A stretch of 13,125 nt of DNA from Cephalothrix spiralis. Taxonomy: Eukaryota > Nemertea > Palaeonemertea > Archinemertea > Cephalotrichidae. This document shows, piece by piece, positions 8,227-13,125 of the stretch; position 1 is the first letter of the stretch; each line of letters begins with the position of its first letter. The stretch lies in NCBI GenBank assembly GCA_032353305.1, contig JAUCNG010167759.1, forward strand, positions 1 through 13,125. The letters run 5' to 3'. The translations under genes and the position numbers were made by a program. The notes under the pieces were generated by a model, which saw nothing but the letters and a program-made list of their open reading frames with translations, was not told where the DNA came from and did no database searches.

Positions 8227-8401
8227 CTCGCTTCAGCTCAGTGATTATAAGTCGTACGTCGTTTTACTCATCCTCAACTTAATACATGTTATATCAAGTC
8301 AAGGGCCTGATCAAGCCAATACAGTCAATTTCTCAGATCTGAAAAAAGTGAAATATTTAAGGAGCTCGGAAAAACCCAGCGATTTGAATTGCCGAAATTA
8401 A
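8227..8401 (+). CDS. Possible terminal exon or short secreted peptide (low confidence)
   Basis: A good-looking splice acceptor, GTTTTTCAG preceded by TCTAAC, ends at 8226. From there a frame stays open for 57 codons to a TAA at 8399-8401. Early in it is a hydrophobic run, SYVVLLILNLIHVISS, followed by a polar, charged segment (QGPDQ, then a KKVKYLRSSEK stretch) with a single cysteine near the end. This is the pattern of a signal peptide or membrane segment with a short tail. An in-frame ATG lies at 8210, upstream of the acceptor, so an unspliced reading is also open. An AATAAA occurs near 8694. Known families do not come to mind. Length is short enough for chance, and no upstream exon is identified. 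Confidence 0.2.
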
Positions 8402-8836
8402 CGCTGAAATGCCCCATATATAGAAAGGGGTCTACCTGTTATAGCTGAAATTCACCTTGATGAAAACAATCCATTTTATTGGTACCTGTACCGAAAACCC
8501 CTACTTTTATTGCTTGTCAAGTGTTTTTATGTCATGACATTATTGAATTTTTGTCATCGGGCTGTGTTGTGGATGTAGCTTCAGTATTCAGAGTGTGTTG
8601 ACTCCCATGACAAGTTTGACACTCTTGGTAATACAAAATATAAATTCATTATTCAGCGCGGAATTTTCAGAAATTGGAAAACTCAAGACTGGAATAAATG
8701 AAATTAAGTGGAAATTTGAAGGTTTTGAAGACAAGAAACAGTTTCTGGTTTAGTTTTTGACGAAGTACTAAAAGGTCAAAGATTTAACAGGGTGTCATAC
8801 AGATCAACTCCATCTTTTAGCAGAGTATAGGTTTCA
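8402..8836. other. Non-coding stretch, nothing recognised
   Basis: No open frame of note. AATAAA near 8694 could serve as a polyadenylation signal if the preceding exon is real, but this hexamer is common in AT-rich DNA. Confidence 0.4.
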
Positions 8837-9250
8837 TGTCGCGTTAGTCAAGTTTTGAGGACGTCGGACTAGTAATCCGGTGTTCCCAGGTTCGAGTCCA
8901 GGCGTTAACCACCACTTTCCATTGTGTAGAACCTTTGAAAAGTTCCTCAGATCACATCGCTTCCATGGTGCCTCGGTCAGGTTAAATACGTGTAATGGGA
9001 TGTCATTCTGCAAGCTATAAGCTTCCTCCTTTCGGGTTAAACTTGCTCAGGCGGCGGTGGCGGAAGTTTTTTTAGATTGGGAGTGCATGGGGACAAGGGC
9101 CCTGCGCGGGGTCCAGTGGCAGCGCTCCTTTAATGGAAGCTTACGGTATTTTAGCAATTACAATGTCAAATATAGCTTTGACCACCCCCCCCCCCCCCAA
9201 TCAAACATGTTCAGCCACCGCTGCGCTCAGGTCTGGTATATAGAAAATAG
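8837..9250 (+). mobile_element. tRNA-derived SINE interrupted by a miniature transposon (SINE 3)
   Basis: Box A is TAGTCAAGTTT (8845-8855) and box B GGTTCGAGTCC (8889-8899). A CGGA/TCCG anticodon stem with loop CTAGTAA would give an AGT anticodon (threonine), although acceptor pairing is poor. The body shares CACCACTTTCCAT, GTAGAACCTT, AGTTCCTCA and CTCGGTCAGGTT with SINE 1. The tail begins TTTCGGGTTAAA and stops at 9050, where a 174-bp inverted-repeat element intervenes. After it, TATATAGAAAATAG (9237-9250) resembles SINE 1 tail segments. Without the insert the element is about 234 bp. It is more diverged from SINE 1 than SINE 2 is, so probably older. Confidence 0.75.
9051..9224. mobile_element. 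174-bp miniature inverted-repeat transposon
   Basis: The left end, GCGGCGGTGGCGGA (9051-9064), and the right end, TCAGCCACCGCTGC (9211-9224), are inverted repeats with 12 of 14 positions matching. GCTCAG directly flanks both sides (9045-9050 and 9225-9230), giving a 6-bp target-site duplication. The interior is GC-rich and includes GGGGTCCAGTGGCAG and a run of C at 9184-9198. I have the impression of a common invertebrate family with ends like GTGGCGGATCCAGG and a TTTGACCCCCC stretch, but I cannot check this. An open frame through it (9057-9257) is a by-product of the GC-rich sequence. No transposase is encoded. Confidence 0.7.
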
Positions 9251-11523
9251 GGCCTAATGACGGGAGTACTGGACTGGAGATGACAGCACAAGCGCCCGGT
9301 GTGCGGGCTGGCAGGGTCTCCGGTACTGACCTAAACATCAGATCAGAGGTGACAGTATTTTTCCTTTGACCGAAGTAAAGTTACAAGATTATAGCCATTA
9401 GCCAAAGTCCAAAAACTAAAGTACATGTTATTACGTATCAGACTATTTTCGTAATCGAGTTTTGACACCATAGACTCTAGATATTCAATAATTCAAATTC
9501 ATTTTGTTTACTTTTAATGAAATAATAACAATTGAGTGAAAATAGTAATGCGACATATGGAGCATTCATATCGTTAGTTGAGTCAACTTAACACGGTTTG
9601 AAGAGAGTGAAAAGAGTGTTTGATCAACGGATGTGCTCACGTTTAGTCGTTTACAAGTTCGTTTACAAGTTGATGAAACAACTCTACAGATGATTAACTA
9701 ACAGCATTCTAATGGAGGATAGGGATGGAAAGCGTATAGTAAATGTATACGAAAATGGTATCTTAATTAATGAAACCTTTTAAAGGAAGAATTTAATCAA
9801 CATATGACGTTAGGCCCCATTTAGTAGCATGCAATTTAACTCAAACATTGACCAGCCAGCTATGTGAGATCGTGTAATGACTTCATATTGTGACTTAATA
9901 TCGCTGGTAGTGATCACTAGAGGATCCTAGAGAGATCATGGTCTTCCCTTTTTAAATGAAAAAAATTGGTGAATATTTGTCACAACAACTGAGCTACATC
10001 AATATTTTAGAGTGATTGAAAATAACATTCTCTCGAGAAAATGAGACCAGAGGTTTTTCGGGAGAATCGTCGTAGCTCTCAAAATTATCAAACAGTAGCA
10101 AAACATTTCAATATAAAAATGTCAGAAAATATCTAGCCAAAATTGCTGGAGTCAATTTCGATAAAAATCAGTATCCCTTGGCAAATAATTACCAGTAGTC
10201 AATTAACGGACATCCATCAGAAGATTTTGAATACCATCATTAATAAATCGACAGAAAAGATGAGAAATTAATGATTCTGTGAAATCTGTTTTGTAAACCT
10301 TTGTTGGGGTTCTATTTCATTTCCCATTTATATTAACACATTTTAAACTAAAAGTCATAACAGTTTACACTTGAGAAAAGTCGTTCTCTGTATCATTAAT
10401 TTCTAGATTCATATACAGGAACTTCAAACAAACATGTTGCTAACACTTTTTTGTTGGTCTAATAAAATCCACACACAACGATTTATGATGATTATATGCA
10501 AAAAATCTTACATAAAATAATGTTTACTACCAGAACTATATGATACTAACTATTGGATCTTCTAAAGACTCTCAGATCAAATATTGATACTGGTCAGCCA
10601 AAGCAACAAGCAAAGATCTGCAACATGACCACCAACAAAATTTATATTTATTCAATTGTCCAATAATCAAATGCAGCTGGAAAAGCTTATAACTTTTGAA
10701 GGACAATTTGCAGCAGGACAGTATGTGCCATTGTAACCTAATAACCCTAGATTCATCTGAGCAACTAAATCAATATTGATGAAGTTAAGTTGTTTGTTTA
10801 TCACCTTAAATTGAAATCATCAAATTCTTAGAAATTGTATGATCTAAAATTGACTTTAAGAAACAATCAAATCATGAATATTTGTAACATCATACTCCAC
10901 TATTTGCAATGAAAACAAAAAACTTCTAGATAATTAAAATCAGACATCAGGCTATAATGTCTCAAATTTATGAACTCAGCCTGTTATTTTGAATGTAGAA
11001 ATTTAACAGAACTGTAATTGTTGAGAAATTGTTTTGTCATAGATATAAGATAGCTCTCTAAGCAATAGGCCGGGCATTCATCTACATCCTTTCACTTTTT
11101 AATATAGCACAAAATGTTATGCTCACAAAAAAGCCTCTAGTAGGCTTGATCTCCTAATTTGTGATGTTTTTTTAGACTCATTCCAGGAGATTCTGCCATT
11201 TAAGTACCTGAGTTTTTGGCTGATTTGGTTAATAAACCAATAATTTAGGCTATTATTGTATAGCAGAGAACTTTGACAAAGTTTGGCATACACTAGGAAA
11301 ACATGTAGATGATCATGGAATACTCTCTTTCCCAGACTCTTGAGTGCTCCTGACTACCTGATATTTGAAAATAAGGTTAGAGTCAGAATTCCAGACGACT
11401 CACGTCAAGAGGAGTAAATTAAATTATAAATTGCGGAGTAGATCTACTGGGTACATTGAAAATGAGGTCACAAAGGGGTTATAATGGAGGCCTGCGGGAA
11501 CAGGGAAAAGTCCTAAAAATGGT
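9251..11523. other. Long AT-rich stretch with one dispersed-repeat arm
   Basis: A GC-rich patch follows the SINE (9260-9330). It contains inverted pieces GAGTACTGGACTGG and GGTACTGACC but no open frame. The rest is AT-rich with stops in all frames. The only repeat I can support is at 9877-9955. A 12-bp doublet, TCGTTTACAAGT, occurs twice in tandem near 9647-9670. No gene or RNA was recognised. Confidence 0.4.
9877..9955 (-). repeat. Dispersed repeat, copy B
   Basis: The reverse complement of this stretch carries ATCACTACCAGCGATAT and AGTCACAATATGAAGTCAT in the same order as copy A at 1848-1920. It lacks about 10-15 bases between these blocks and has an extra block containing GGATCC. The copies are clearly related but diverged. 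Confidence 0.6.
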
Positions 11524-11925
11524 AGTGGACCCCTCTTTGAACTTATGCACCAGTCAATGTTCATGCTGACCCCCCTCAGCCTTCGACGGTGAACTGGCGT
11601 CGACTGATGGACAAACAAATTTTAAAAAACGTCGAAATTTTGGCAAAGCTCTAAAATTTTGGCGTTGAAAAAGAGTCGAAGCATCTGGGTACCAGCTGTA
11701 TCTTATAATATACTTATAATACTTTATGTTGAATTGCTGGTGTATATAGCTGAGGTCGATAGTGAATCTGTGTCGAAGAAAACTTTATTTTTAGGTGAAA
11801 GGATGTTGAATGCTCAATGAAGGTACTTGCAAAAAAAACAGCGAAAATGCGTCGTTTGAGCGTCAAAGGCTGAGGAGGGGGTCAGCATGAACATTGACCG
11901 TTGCATTAAAGAACCTATGTACACT
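11524..11925. mobile_element. Inverted-repeat element of about 400 bp
   Basis: Arms at 11543-11588 and 11861-11909 are inverted copies of each other. They share GTCAATGTTCATGCTGACC exactly and a CCTCAGCCTT(C or T)GACG block just inside. Weaker similarity extends outwards to about 11524 and 11925 (AGTG..AC on both sides) and inwards for another 20 bases or so. The interior is AT-rich and has no long open frame. I found no clear target-site duplication, so the outer limits are approximate. A miniature transposon is the likeliest reading. An inverted duplication of a local segment is the alternative. Confidence 0.6.
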
Positions 11926-12719
11926 CCTACTGGCTACAGTACTAAAAAAAAGCTTGTAATGCGTAAAGTTGCATATGGCCGAAAACATCAGTATTATTCT
12001 TCCAGACTAACATCATGATAAAATAACTATTACTATAAGTAGAAATAGCATCTGTCGCTCTTTAACTTTTTGCATGTTTTGTTTACATTTTTTCACCATC
12101 CATGTTTTGTTTACATTTTTTTCACCTGTGCAGAAATTTTAAAACTTTTATACTTACTCTGTTTGCAACGAACTTTGTACAGTAGCTTATTAACAGTATT
12201 CACATCTTGTTGTTTCACAGCATCAAATAATTCCTGCTCTTTTCCCATGTTATCCAGTGATCACAACACCTTCATCAGTCAAGCATGCAAATGACAATGA
12301 AAAAATTGAAAGTACAAGCCGGTGTAAACAGAAGGATTAATCGCAGAATTATGCATGAAATACAGCAAAGAAAATTACAGGAGATATCCAGTCACATACT
12401 TTTGATATGTTTGTTTGGTATCCTACCGATAAAAGTTTAATTTTAAGTCATAAAACTTTAAATGAAAACTTTTTTCAAATGAGAGGTGTACTCCGAAACT
12501 TCACACGGAGAGCATAGTAAATTATTTTGCAGAAACACATACGACGAAATTATAGAAAAGTTCAAAATATCCGACCAATTTACAATAAAAATACTGTAAG
12601 GCTGTAACTTAATATTTTTCAGCATAAATATTGTTTAATCTATTTCTAACAATGTAATAATCCTTGAGAATACTCTGATATTATTATATTCCATTGCATC
12701 TGAGAAATAGCAAGGTGCC
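11926..12719. other. Non-coding stretch with a short tandem repeat
   Basis: Apart from the 28-bp doublet at 12073-12126, nothing is supported. A plus-strand open frame of 74 codons (12070-12294) is built largely from that pyrimidine-rich repeat and is taken as chance. Confidence 0.4.
12073..12126. repeat. 28-bp tandem duplication
   Basis: CATGTTTTGTTTACATTTT followed by TTCACC occurs at 12073-12097 and again at 12101-12126 with one additional T. The units are separated by ATC. It is a recent local duplication, given the near-identity. Confidence 0.8.
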
Positions 12720-12845
12720 TTAAAAATGTGTGACGCATGCGCGGGTATCTCAAAAATTTCAATCGATACTACGGTGGTTTAACCCTCAGTCGTAGAGGGG
12801 GGGGGGGGTGTGTAGAAATTGCGAAATTTCTGAGACACATTTTAA
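12720..12845. mobile_element. Small palindromic element bounded by TTAA (tentative)
   Basis: TTAA occurs at both ends (12720-12723 and 12842-12845). The right arm, GAAATTTCTGAGACACAT (12823-12840), is the inverse of the left arm TCTCAAAAATTTC (12748-12760) plus AAATGTG (12724-12730), with one mismatch and one extra A. The left arm is split by a 17-base segment containing GACGCATGCGC (12731-12747) that has no counterpart on the right. TTAA-bounded palindromes are typical of miniature piggyBac- or Kolobok-type elements. The middle holds a run of G at 12797-12808. Confidence 0.45.
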
Positions 12846-13125
12846 TAACACGGATAAGTGTGTTTTCTCGCTATAAAGAAGGCCTACAAATGTATAGATA
12901 GATCTACATTTTGAGTTGTTGTTTTTTAGGTTTTTTTATTTCGTTCGATTTTTTCGATGATTTTCTTATTTCAAAATTTTTGAGAGATTTTGATCTTGAT
13001 CTAGATTTAGACTCTAGGCCTACAACGTAGGCCTACGTAGCTTAGTGATTTTCAAGATTTTCATGCAAAGATTTTTTAGGGATTTTTATATGATCTTATT
13101 ATGATCTTTATATTACTCGAGTAGG
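12846..13125. other. T-rich non-coding end of window
   Basis: The stretch is rich in TTTT and GATTTT phrases. A 12-bp perfect palindrome, CGTAGGCCTACG (13026-13037), lies next to a second TAGGCCTA (13015-13022). No gene or RNA was recognised. Confidence 0.4.

Noticed and set aside
9057-9257. Plus-strand open frame of 66 codons in GC-rich DNA.
   Set aside because: It coincides with the 174-bp miniature transposon and its C-run, and has no protein features.
1-13125. Search for a CRISPR array, defence system, phage, operon or ribosomal RNA.
   Set aside because: No regularly spaced repeats, no adjacent co-directional open frames, no Shine-Dalgarno-led genes and no rRNA-like stretches. The composition and SINE content are those of an animal genome.

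Overview
The window reads as non-coding eukaryotic DNA, most likely intergenic or intronic sequence from a marine invertebrate animal. The evidence is AT-rich sequence with stop codons throughout every frame, no operon-like gene packing, several tRNA-derived short interspersed elements (SINEs) with RNA polymerase III boxes, and several small inverted-repeat DNA elements. The palindromic motif TAGGCCTA and its variants recur (near 780, 2760, 12880 and 13015-13037). I associate that motif with echinoderm, hemichordate and similar genomes, but this is only an impression. I recognise no protein-coding gene; one possible terminal exon (8227-8401) is listed at low confidence.

Layout. 1-1030: an old repeat block with a 45-bp tandem duplication, a degenerate tRNA-like promoter, then a SINE of about 308 bp on the minus strand (719-1026). 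1030-2375: mostly unique AT-rich DNA, with a degenerate plus-strand SINE head (1579-1712) and one arm of a dispersed repeat (1848-1920). 2376-3454: a 1.08-kb element with 20-bp perfect inverted repeats near its ends, a 7-bp target duplication and a fold-back core. 3462-6700: featureless apart from a truncated tRNA-like head (4058-4110) and a possible mariner-like end (5738-5760). 6719-7755: a short tandem repeat and two more minus-strand SINEs. 7760-9250: unique DNA, the possible exon, then a plus-strand SINE whose 3' tail is interrupted by a 174-bp miniature transposon. 9251-11520: long AT-rich stretch holding the second arm of the dispersed repeat. 11524-11925: an inverted-repeat element of about 400 bp. 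12720-12845: a small palindromic element bounded by TTAA.

The elements form one connected picture. At least three SINEs (719-1026, 6802-7116 and 7511-7755) share parts of a modular body. Two of them share an almost identical tRNA head but differ in the tail; two others share the tail but carry different heads. A related fourth copy served as target for a DNA transposon. The non-autonomous elements seen here encode no transposase or reverse transcriptase, so they would depend on enzymes supplied elsewhere in the genome. I found no evidence of a CRISPR array, defence system, toxin system or other gene-based novel system. The interesting content is mobile-element structure.
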